From positions 1-26,146 of the forward strand of contig VCMS01000468.1 in assembly GCA_022539475.1 (NCBI GenBank): a stretch of DNA of 26,146 nucleotides. Reading direction: 5' to 3'. The notes below the pieces were generated by a model. That model was given only the letters and a program-made list of their open reading frames with translations, ran no database searches and was not told the origin of the DNA. The DNA comes from Gracilaria domingensis (lineage: Eukaryota > Rhodophyta > Florideophyceae > Gracilariales > Gracilariaceae). Below, piece by piece: positions 17,101-24,148 of this stretch (its first letter is position 1; the number at the start of each line of letters is the position of its first letter). Position numbers and translations under genes: made by a program.

Positions 17101-20034
17101 GCGACTCTTGATTTTGTTGACGTACGACACAGCCTGCTCAAACTCAATGGGCTTGCCCTGAATGGCCGTCGACGGCTGCATCGGTGTCGTAAACCCTCGC
17201 AGCGCCGCAGCTGCGTTGTCGTTCTGCCCCGATGGCTTTGGCCGCTGGTTCACGTTCGATATACCCATTCCAGGAGGCTGAGGAGCATGCGGAACGCCAG
17301 CCACATCCATCGCAACCTTCCTGTCTTGCTCTACAACAGGTTTGTGCGGTGCATATACGGCTTCGCCACGATCGTACATTCGTTCCGGAGCACGATGCAT
17401 GTGCGGTGGCGGCATTCCTTCTGGCGCCATCGGTGGCATTTGGTGCGGAGGCATCGGCGCGGAAGGGTGATGAGGAGGAATATGGTGCGCGGAAGACATG
17501 GATATCTGCGCTTGAGGAGGCGGGGGACCCATGACGGGAATCATCGGACCCTGCTCAGGTTGCGGCATACGTATCGACTGTATTGTCGCTTCGTTGGAGT
17601 TCAACGGTATGAACACTCCACCTGGGGTTGAGAAACCGGTCACGCAACCGGTCGCAGGGTCCCCGCGCAACTCAATCCTGTACCCGGGTGGCAAGAAGGT
17701 GTTGAACCCAAGAATGAGCTTGCTGTGGCCCTGGAACAGCGTGCTCACCCGGCGGATAACTTCCCCGGTGTCAATAGTCTGCGCTTTGAACTCCTTCATT
17801 ATGTCCAAGAAGTGATTGTAAACCTTGGGACAATCCGCAAACTGACTCTTGACTTGCTCAAGATATGCAAGAGCATCCTCGACCTTAAGCTGCCTCGAGC
17901 CAACACTTTGCTGCTCTGCGCCATCCTCTGGTTTCACAGGGGGGCGCTCCGCACGCATTGTCGTTGCTGAAGGTAAAGGCTGTGACGGCCGACCTCCTTC
18001 CCCTGCCGCTCCCGAGGGAGGCCCCATTTGAGGTGAATTTTGAATTTGATCCGGTTGATGGCGGGCAGCGCCTTGTGGAATATGCTGCTGTTGCTTGGGG
18101 ACCAGCATCGGCTGTTGTCTGCCTGCCATCTTGCGCGAATCTTCTTTGCCAATGGGCTGCGGCCCCGGTTGCACCATTTCACTTCCCTGCGGCTGGCCCT
18201 TCGCCTGAAGAGTCATGATCCCTTGCACATCGGCTCGTCCATCGACAGCTTGCGAAGGGGGAACCATCTGTCGTTGCATGTGCATGTGCTGCAGGTGCAG
18301 CGAAGACGGAGGCGCCGTCGATACCATGTGCATGGGTTGCTGCTGGGGCGGGGCATGCATTTGACTTGCAACAGGCCTTCTGTCCGCCATCGCCATACGT
18401 TGCGCATCCGGTGGCGGCAGCTGCTGCTGCTGCGCAACGGCAACTGCGGAAGAAGGTGGCGGCGTAAGTTGCTCCTGCTGAGTAGATGGCTCAAGCGCCT
18501 GCGGGTGCTGTTGACGCTGCGCCTGATGCGACAAGACATGCTTTTGCAGATTCGGCGACGTCTGCATCTGATTCGCTTCGGCCTGCTGCGACGGCGGCTG
18601 TTGCCGCCGCTGTTGCTCAGCCTGTGATTGGGGTACAGGGGAAGACATGGGCCTCATTGCCGAAGGCTGCGATGGTAAAGATGCCACAGGCTTTGCCTGC
18701 AAAGGCTGAGATTGGGCAGGTTGCTGCTGTTGCGCAGTTTGCGACTGTTGCGACGGCGACGGCTGCTGCGGTCTTTGTTGCTGATTGCGCGGTTGCGGTT
18801 GTTGCGCCTGCTGACCCTGCTGTTGAAGCTGCGGAGACGGCTGCTGCTGCCCTTGTTGCTGTTGAGCTCGCTGCTGGTCTTGTTGAGACTGAGCATTCTG
18901 CCGTTGTGCAGACGCCATCGGTTGGGACGCGGGCTGCGGCGTCGGTTGGCGTTGCGGGTGCATCGAAGGCGGCAAGGGCTGTTGCGAAGGCAAGCTTTGA
19001 GCAGAAGTAGCGGTGGCGGGGGCGACCGGAACGGCGTTTTGCTGGCGTGGATATTCATGCTGCACAGGCAATGAAGGGTACATTTGTGAGGGATGCGAAA
19101 TGGGCGGTTGACGCATTTGGGGGGCGTTTGGTGGGTAGGGATGATAGTATGGCTGGCGCGGCTGGGGCAGGCGATACGAAGAGTTGTCGTACACCGGGCG
19201 CTTGACATCAGCAGCAGGCTGATGACGATGGTGCGGGGCAGCAGACGGGTGCTGATGGTGATATTGGTGCGGCTGCTGGTGGATGGAATGTGAAATAGGG
19301 GGTTGTGGGAGCTGTTGAGCAGGGTTAGGTTGTTGTAAATGAGGTAAACGAGATTGAGAAAGCGGGATCTGGGCATTGACAGAGTCCTGTGCAAGATGCT
19401 GTTGCGTAGGCTGCGGATCGGAAGAGTGAGAGGGATGCATCTGCTGCGTTTGCGACGAGGGGATTGTGGAGGCAGAAACCCTTCTCGACTGCATGGGCAT
19501 CGGTTGCTGCGGGTGTTGCTGCGGTTGGTGGTGGGGGTGCAGCTGATGAGACGCGCGTTGGTGAGCAGAGTGATGCGATGCGGGCGGATGCGGCGGTTGC
19601 TGCTGATGGTGCGGCTGGGTGTGCGGCGGCTGCATGTGGGGGTGGTGCATCTGCTGATGGGGCGCCATGTGCAGCGAAGGATGACTCTGCGGCTGCGAGA
19701 GGGAGTGGGGATGGAGGTGAGGTAGTTGCGGAAGGGGGTGCTGTTGGATGGGAACGCCGAGCGGGTTCTGCACGTTGTGAAAGGTGTGTGCGTGAACCAG
19801 CGGCTCCCTTACGTGCGAGTGCTGCAGCGCGTGGAACGGCTGGGGCGGCGGGTAGGAGGCGAAGCCGGCGGAGGGCATGAGCGGCGCTGACAGAAACGGC
19901 GCGGGCGGCGGCGGCGCGGAGGAAGCGTGGGCCGATTGGTTGCGTGGCGACTGCGGAAGCTGCGGCGGCTGCGGTGGGGGGCCGCCGGCGGCGGCGGGCT
20001 GCGCGCGCGTCTTACTCCAGTGATAGGCGTCCAT
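14185..20034 (-). CDS. SIN3: SIN3 family transcriptional co-repressor scaffold
   Basis: The product is 1949 residues in one exon. SIN3 proteins are nuclear scaffolds for class I histone deacetylases, and their PAH domains dock transcription factors. Seen here: a long low-complexity N-terminus (1 to about 690) rich in His, Pro and Gln, with Gln-dense parts near 345-545; PAH1 at about 720-790 (ALAYLEQVKSQF); PAH2 at about 963-1034 (AVSYVNKIKSRF, a close match to the canonical PAH core); PAH3 at about 1170-1234 (LEFFEELRSLLG); then the HDAC-interaction region from about 1306 (RYKGKTLTEIG) to 1525; and the C-terminal Sin3 region (about 1560-1715, DLLWYAFEWEAD) plus a basic tail. PAH2 to HID spacing fits the family. 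The start at ATG 20034 follows the C-rich leader; the open frame continues 231 codons upstream, but that part is GC repeat with no conserved content. It is divergent to the PDI-like gene. Confidence 0.93.
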   Translation of the reverse strand: MDAYHWSKTRAQPAAAGGPPPQPPQLPQSPRNQSAHASSAPPPPAPFLSAPLMPSAGFASYPPPQPFHALQHSHVREPLVHAHTFHNVQNPLGVPIQQHPLPQLPHLHPHSLSQPQSHPSLHMAPHQQMHHPHMQPPHTQPHHQQQPPHPPASHHSAHQRASHQLHPHHQPQQHPQQPMPMQSRRVSASTIPSSQTQQMHPSHSSDPQPTQQHLAQDSVNAQIPLSQSRLPHLQQPNPAQQLPQPPISHSIHQQPHQYHHQHPSAAPHHRHQPAADVKRPVYDNSSYRLPQPRQPYYHPYPPNAPQMRQPPISHPSQMYPSLPVQHEYPRQQNAVPVAPATATSAQSLPSQQPLPPSMHPQRQPTPQPASQPMASAQRQNAQSQQDQQRAQQQQGQQQPSPQLQQQGQQAQQPQPRNQQQRPQQPSPSQQSQTAQQQQPAQSQPLQAKPVASLPSQPSAMRPMSSPVPQSQAEQQRRQQPPSQQAEANQMQTSPNLQKHVLSHQAQRQQHPQALEPSTQQEQLTPPPSSAVAVAQQQQLPPPDAQRMAMADRRPVASQMHAPPQQQPMHMVSTAPPSSLHLQHMHMQRQMVPPSQAVDGRADVQGIMTLQAKGQPQGSEMVQPGPQPIGKEDSRKMAGRQQPMLVPKQQQHIPQGAARHQPDQIQNSPQMGPPSGAAGEGGRPSQPLPSATTMRAERPPVKPEDGAEQQSVGSRQLKVEDALAYLEQVKSQFADCPKVYNHFLDIMKEFKAQTIDTGEVIRRVSTLFQGHSKLILGFNTFLPPGYRIELRGDPATGCVTGFSTPGGVFIPLNSNEATIQSIRMPQPEQGPMIPVMGPPPPQAQISMSSAHHIPPHHPSAPMPPHQMPPMAPEGMPPPHMHRAPERMYDRGEAVYAPHKPVVEQDRKVAMDVAGVPHAPQPPGMGISNVNQRPKPSGQNDNAAAALRGFTTPMQPSTAIQGKPIEFEQAVSYVNKIKSRFAEDEDVYKDFLNILQTYQKEQKDITEVYKQVSILFRDHEDLLAEFSRFLPEQPVQPYRHLMGQLGMPPDAGHGRHRSSQTVVKQQPVLEGSTDQRSAPQAISSTWKGKEKSSKVSTGSGRTKPSKHGPSIPGATGNIVKPGSRSKGSGSDRKMRRGLNSGKKGSSGENKANPSQVPTAGDVPTLGRNAATPELEFFEELRSLLGAEGQRNYSEFIKCLSLYSQQIISGEELMRLADGLLGDRKPLTDAFCAFIDQTDPKSTQTAVQILRRAKAAADATGNASEERDQSIPLSSPALIRERIRDLPPLGNLPPPSSVSGGSRSPKVNPRYKGKTLTEIGKEHGAPVNEFGSYVALPSDINAMQCSGMTEADKSVLNDTYISKGDTSGRHLLDDEVKNMQFLMTGKHTSTGEKPPLPPRMMSLSPERRGTPQALKRSHTQTPLTVEDQRAEIDLMVARTRTTVEKLEKVQSGVLRVPELSLVDLKPIELVYGDAATDILEVLRSNPVATATVVGKRLRQRLVDWLESKRHLELIWKSKRFARRDPKSDVPRTWKRTEMVRDLVGRMKRQCKVEGQEGTENSKQEPGKRTLSVDLVCQDNNLGVICDLLWYAFEWEADSEDEADKGLEFIENMYHMLQKACTSSRVVYVDDYLFAFIRLVAETSKRVQFLLNRRDKGLPLEKYLDCVKEVLGGSVTTLEYDEFCEKMFDGTEDWEEHLCDFPLICKRLTEAALSIPWRTPASELLELARTSLGINNSNGSEGKAQDKTAAVKGRRKDEDDGDHVMEDVDPTMSASTTFSTDTNRIEISESEKRLKTLQQARQWVNNSGGYLFGLKVSRVTDTDMGMEHTTTKTLRITFRLVTKHDACQFRTLNLADDSKEKKVESTLTKYLKRARKRKRCMDFDNVDRGADEVEVYVVNNLDVRINEDTGDLTYVSGTEDFLMNRNFKRRKVLCKVKRPFASDKTEAVAVPVS

Positions 20035-20157
20035 CGGGAGGGGAGGGGGTGGGAGAGGAAGGTGGGGGGAGGGGAGGGGCGGGGAGGGGCGGGAAAGGAA
20101 GGAAGAGGAAGCGAGAAGGCGAAACGAGGGGGTGTGCGGTGGGAAGGGGGCGGCGCG
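20035..20157 (-). promoter_or_regulatory. C-rich pyrimidine leader of SIN3
   Basis: About 120 bases directly before the ATG are almost only C and T on the coding strand, with repeated CCCCTCCCC units. The complementary strand has many G4-G6 runs with short spacers, a strong G-quadruplex candidate. There is no AG before the ATG, so it is not a simple 3' splice site. Confidence 0.6.
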
Positions 20158-20483
20158 CGGGGGCGGACGCGACAGCGGCAGCGGCGGCGAGCAGTCGACG
20201 GCGGCGCGGCTTTTGAAGCGGCGCGCGCGCACACCACGATGGAGCGCGCACTCACGCGGCTGCGCGCAGACGCGCGCCTTGCGCGCCACTGCGTGGCGCG
20301 CCGACGCGCAGCGCGCGCGTGGAGACGGCGCGCGTGCACGACGCGCGCCGAGCGCCGTGCCGCGCTGTACGCGCGCGCCGCGCGCGCCGGCGCGCCCATT
20401 GGACCACAGCTTCCAGCGATCTGCGCGCGGGGCGCTGATTGGCGCGCGCGGCGCGCGCGCCGTTGCCGCCGCCGCGGCGCGAT

Positions 20484-20506
20484 GCGCGCGCGCGCGCGCG
20501 CGCGCG
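20484..20506. repeat. Alternating GC tract in the bidirectional promoter
   Basis: A 23-base run of alternating G and C, Z-DNA capable, about 70 bp upstream of the PDI-like ATG. Confidence 0.8.
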
Positions 20507-20575
20507 GCTGCCTTCGGCGGCGCGGCGCGCGCGCGGCGGCGCGGCGCGCGTCCGCGCCGCCGGCTCGTCGCGACG

Positions 20576-21342
20576 ATGGCGTCCTCCGTCCGCGCGCTGC
20601 TGCGCGCCGCGCTGCTGCTGGCCGCCGTGGCGGCCGCCGCCGGCGCCGCCGGCGCGACGCGCGCGGGCGCGCGCGTGCTCGAGCTGGAGCTGCTGTCGCT
20701 CGACCACCTCATCGCCACGTCGTCCAAGCCGCTGCTGCTGCAGTTCTACTCGCCCTCGTGCTCGCATGTAAGTGGCTCGCGCCCGTTTCCGTTTCCGCCG
20801 CGCGCTGCCCGTGCTGACGCCTGCCGCCGCCCCTCCGCGCGCCGCGCGCCCCGCAGTGCGTTCGCTTTGCGCCCTTCTACGAGCAGATGGCGCGGCGGCT
20901 GCACGCCAGCGCCCACGTCGCGCGCGTCGACGGCGTCGCGCACCGCGCGCTGCGGCTGCGCTTCCGCGTGATGGCGTTCCCGTCCTTCTTCCTCATCCAC
21001 GCCGGCTCCGTGTTCGAGTTTGTGGGCGGCCACTCCTCCGACGAGCTGGTCAAGTTCGTGCAGTCCAACGGCGCGGCGGCGGGCCAGAAGGTGACCGCCG
21101 TCAACGGCCCGCTCAGCCCGTACTGGCGCCTGGTGCACTTGCTGTTCCGCTTCGTGCGCTTTCTGCAGGTGGAGTTTGAGCAGTACCGCCTCGACGGCGG
21201 CAACGTTCCGCTGCTGCTGTTTGCTGTCATGGCCGGCGTCATGTCCGCGTTTGTGGTCGTTATCTATCTGATCACCTCGCCGCCCAAGCCCGCGTCGCCG
21301 CGCAATCGGTGGGCGGTCGCCACGCACCACCACAACGACTAG
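20576..21342 (+). CDS. Membrane-anchored PDI/TMX-like thioredoxin, two exons
   Basis: Exon 1 is 20576-20767 and exon 2 is 20857-21342; the intron is 20768-20856 (GTAAGT...GCAG, phase 0). The spliced product is 225 residues: signal peptide (1 to about 25), a thioredoxin domain (about 33-140) with active site CSHC (C62, C65) in the context FYSPSCSH-CVRFAPFY, a cis-proline in AFPSFF (P106), and one transmembrane segment (about 180-204) followed by a short basic/His tail. This is the layout of ER membrane oxidoreductases (TMX type), which form or reshuffle disulfides in secreted proteins. CSHC differs from the usual CGHC of PDI. Without splicing, exon 1 would run out of frame and lose the second cysteine, which supports the intron. 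It shares a promoter region with SIN3 and converges on the kinase gene. Confidence 0.85.
20768..20856 (+). other. Spliceosomal intron in the PDI-like gene
   Basis: An 89-bp GT-AG intron with donor GTAAGT and acceptor CCCCGCAG preceded by a C-rich tract. Joining the flanks restores the CxxC active site and the downstream thioredoxin fold; it lies between residues 64 and 65, inside the CxxC. It is the only intron with clear support in the window. Confidence 0.85.
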
Positions 21343-21617
21343 GAACATGAGGTCTTTCTCTGCCGCCACTGCGACGGCGCGTCGCAGGCAGTGCAAAGTG
21401 GTGCCAAAAGGTAAACGTACAAACTGTGTATCTATTTCGTTTCGACAAACAACGCCAAGCGAACCGCAACAACGCGCGCCATGCGCGAAAAAACGCTCTC
21501 CACCTTCGTATCAGCCCCCCCCGACGTTTTCGCTGCGCAAAAGCCGCGCAAAAGCCGCGCGTAAAGCCGTCCTGTTCTATCCGTCATCTACTGCTTGCTT
21601 CCTCGTCGCGCGCGCCG

Positions 21618-23684
21618 CTATTCCTCTCGGAAGCCGCTGCTCTTGAGAACCCTTGATACCGCCTTTCTTCGCGACACCATTCGCTGCTCCAAAGCCTCGC
21701 TGAAAAAGCTCGCCGCGTCAGCCGCCTCGCACGCCTGCGCGATGAACGGATGCGCCAACGCTTGCTGCGCCGACGGGCGATCCGCCGCCTTCATTGCGCA
21801 ACACGAGCGGATGAAATCTCGCAGCTCGCGAGACCATTGCCGCGCGTCTGACAGCTCCGGCACGCCCTGAGTGGCTATCAAAAACATCGCCCTGATCGGT
21901 GACACGTCAATATGTGGTGGCTTCCCCTCCGCACACTCATACGCCAAGATCCCCGTGGACCACATGTCTGCCTTGCAGTCATAGTTACAGCCGCGAATAA
22001 CCTCGGGCGCCATCCAGAACGGCGTGCCCACAACCGTGTTGCGCTTCCCGGAGCGCTTCGACAATTCCGCGCAAAATCCAAAATCGGCCACTTTGACCGA
22101 GCCGTCCATGTCCAGCAGAATGTTATCCCCCTTGATGTCTCGGTGCAGGCGCCGTATGGAGTGCAGACTGTCCAGTCCTTTGAGCACTTCGCGGCAGATG
22201 TACGCAATCACGCTCTCCTCCATTCGCTCCATCTGCGCCGATGCGCACGATGACGAAGCGCTTTGGCGACCATGCGCCGGTGCCGGCAGCCGTCGTCCCA
22301 GAAGCAAATCAGCCAAAGTGCCGGCTGACACATACTCCATCACAATCCACAGCTCGTTACCACACCGAAACGAGTCGTAACATTCCACCAGATTGTCAGA
22401 GTCTTGATGGTCCTGCATAACTTGTACTTCGAACTTGTACAGCTTCCAATCACGCTCGTTCTCGGGCTTGACCTTTTTGAGCGCCACGAACCGACCGTTG
22501 CTATCCACCGCACGGAAAACATTGCCGCAAGAGCCTTCCCCAATCTGTTCCATTCGCGTGAACAGTTTGTTGGGGTCGTCGTGTCGGAAGTTGGCGTCCA
22601 GATCTTCGGGGATTGCATCAGGGAGGTTTTGCCGTCTCTCTGCGCCAATAAAGCTTTCCATGTAATCTGAATCCAGCTCATTCACGACGCACGTTTCCAC
22701 CTCCTTTTGGGGGGACGGCGAGTGCGACGGTGACCCTCTACGCCGTTCCACGTTTGCGAACGGGAACGGTGGCGGTGTTCTATCGCCTGACGGTGCGTGG
22801 TTCGACGCCACTGTCCGGGGTGGCGGCGATTCAGCGTCGGTAAGTTCCACGTGGTAGCTGTCAGATCGGCTAAAAAGGTCGTCACTGGCATCATCGAACG
22901 AAGTAAGGCTCGGAGTTTGCATTTTTTCGAGGAAGATTGGTGGCAGAGCCCTCGACAGTGAATCGCGCACATCTTGTCGCCCACCAATGGTGGGATCAGA
23001 AGACTTTGAAAAGTTGAGTACGTCAATGACAGCCTCTGGGTTTGCAGCGGCCTCGTCTGGCAATATTCCAGAGTACATGAGAATTGTTTCCCACGCTCTC
23101 GGCAGCCCGGCAAAACCTGTAGGATTCTCTGGATCGACACAGACGTGAACCTCATGCCGCATTCGGAACGGACGCGAAACCTGACTTTTCGCGCTGGATG
23201 GCGATCGTCGCTGATTGCCTAACGGAGGCTTGTTCCCAGAAACTTGCGGCGCTTTTTGACGACCTGGCGACTGACGTGGGGAGTCAACAGTGGGACGCGA
23301 AGCTCTCGGCGGCGAGGGGATGGGGGTTGCAGTCGGAGAAGACTCGCGACTGGATTGGTCTGCGCGGTGTTCGGAGAAGCTTCGGAGGGGAGGCAGAGGT
23401 AGAGCCGGCGGTGGTGCGGAACTAGATTTGTCTGGGCTGCGCCTGCCGCGAGGAATGACTGCGCGCGTCATGAACTCGTCAATGCCCTTGTAGAGGCCGG
23501 TGTTGGGGTCGCATTCGACGTGGGCGATGAGACGGAAGTCGAAAGGCTCGGAAACATGAACGGCTGGCGGAGACGACTGATTCTCCTTGCCCCGCGTGTA
23601 GTGACGGCGCATCTTGGGAGGCGAGATGGGGGCGGTGGGATGGTTGGGGGCCTCCTTGAGAGGGGCGAGGATTTTGCGCAGCAT
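21618..23684 (-). CDS. STE20/PAK-like protein kinase with two CRIB-type segments
   Basis: The product is 688 residues. From the N-terminus: a degenerate CRIB-like segment (about 44-71, VSEPFDFRLIAHVECD); a Ser/Pro-rich linker; a clearer p21-binding segment (about 170-226, RPFRMRHEVHVCVDPENPTG then FAGLPRAWETIL and NPEAVIDVLNF); a Ser/Pro/acidic linker; and a kinase domain (about 374-648). Catalytic features: IGEGSCGNVF glycine loop, VALKK lysine (K403), HRDIKGDN (D516), DFG (534-536), and GTPFWMAPE (553-561), the STE-kinase signature. Residues 465-487 are a low-complexity insert. PAKs are switched on by Cdc42/Rac-type GTPases and act on the cytoskeleton and cell polarity. ATG 23684 is chosen because it follows the C-rich leader and TTCAAAAG box; the 84-codon upstream extension is Pro-rich translation of that tract. 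It converges on the PDI-like gene. Confidence 0.92.
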   Translation of the reverse strand: MLRKILAPLKEAPNHPTAPISPPKMRRHYTRGKENQSSPPAVHVSEPFDFRLIAHVECDPNTGLYKGIDEFMTRAVIPRGRRSPDKSSSAPPPALPLPPLRSFSEHRADQSSRESSPTATPIPSPPRASRPTVDSPRQSPGRQKAPQVSGNKPPLGNQRRSPSSAKSQVSRPFRMRHEVHVCVDPENPTGFAGLPRAWETILMYSGILPDEAAANPEAVIDVLNFSKSSDPTIGGRQDVRDSLSRALPPIFLEKMQTPSLTSFDDASDDLFSRSDSYHVELTDAESPPPRTVASNHAPSGDRTPPPFPFANVERRRGSPSHSPSPQKEVETCVVNELDSDYMESFIGAERRQNLPDAIPEDLDANFRHDDPNKLFTRMEQIGEGSCGNVFRAVDSNGRFVALKKVKPENERDWKLYKFEVQVMQDHQDSDNLVECYDSFRCGNELWIVMEYVSAGTLADLLLGRRLPAPAHGRQSASSSCASAQMERMEESVIAYICREVLKGLDSLHSIRRLHRDIKGDNILLDMDGSVKVADFGFCAELSKRSGKRNTVVGTPFWMAPEVIRGCNYDCKADMWSTGILAYECAEGKPPHIDVSPIRAMFLIATQGVPELSDARQWSRELRDFIRSCCAMKAADRPSAQQALAHPFIAQACEAADAASFFSEALEQRMVSRRKAVSRVLKSSGFREE

Positions 23685-23710
23685 GAGTGGCGAAGGGTTG
23701 GTCGAGAACA

Positions 23711-23787
23711 GAGAGGGGGGAGGGGGGAGGGGGGGCGGTGGGGGCTGGGGGCTGGGGGGCGGTGGGGCTGGGGGGAGCGGGGTGGGA
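23711..23787 (-). promoter_or_regulatory. C-rich leader tract of the PAK gene
   Basis: The coding strand is composed of C4-C8 runs with short A, G or T spacers, ending about 27 bases before the ATG. The opposite strand contains more than ten G-runs and is a strong G-quadruplex candidate. The tract lies between the TTCAAAAG box and the ATG. Confidence 0.6.
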
Positions 23788-23885
23788 CGTAAGTGTGACA
23801 GGTGGATGAAGATGATGCGAGTCGCATGATGGCACGGCTTGCAGCGCAACGGCGCGCGTGCGTGTTTTGAATATTTGAAAAGGCG

Positions 23886-23908
23886 CTTTTGAATCGCCCA
23901 TTGGGCGA
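23886..23908 (-). promoter_or_regulatory. TTCAAAAG box abutting a palindromic CCAAT site, PAK promoter
   Basis: TTCAAAAG (minus, 23893-23886), followed by CGCC, sits 202 bp upstream of the kinase ATG. Immediately upstream is TCGCCCA-T-TGGGCGA (23894-23908), a perfect inverted repeat with one central base that carries CCAAT on the minus strand. The adjacency suggests a compact core promoter. Confidence 0.5.
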
Positions 23909-24148
23909 CAGCCACGCTGCGCAGTGACTGTGCCACTGTTGTGCTCCAGTCACAGCGCCTCTTTTTGTTGTTCCAACGTGCCGCGAGGTCCCCCGCAGCT
24001 TGGAACTCTCGAGGTGGAAAGTATTACAGTCTTTATCTTTTACCCAAAGCAGTTAATCAAAAAGGTTGTAACGTGACAGCCGCAACAATCAGCATCGAAA
24101 ACATTGCACGCATCATCAAGGGAATCGCATCGCCTTCTATCCCGCCGT

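Larger units (their letters stand above)
20035..20575. promoter_or_regulatory. Bidirectional GC-rich promoter of SIN3 and the PDI-like gene
   Basis: Only 541 bp separate two divergent ATGs. On the SIN3 side there is TTCAAAAG (20217-20210, minus), 176 bp upstream of the ATG and followed by GCCGCGCC. Two inverted CCAAT boxes, CCATTGG (20396-20402) and CTGATTGGC (20435-20443), lie in the middle. The remainder is dense in GCGCGC, including an alternating tract at 20484-20506. No TATA-like box was seen on the plus-strand side, so the PDI-like gene probably has a GC-type initiator. Confidence 0.55.

Noticed and set aside
18040..19725. Plus-strand frames rich in Leu/Arg or Ala opposite SIN3
   Set aside because: They are antisense readings of Gln/His/Pro repeats.
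20035..20727. 231-codon N-terminal extension of SIN3
   Set aside because: It is translated from the pyrimidine leader and promoter repeats; there is no conserved content, and it overlaps the TTCAAAAG box and the divergent gene's start.
23685..23936. 84-codon N-terminal extension of the kinase
   Set aside because: Pro-rich translation of the C tract, across the promoter box.
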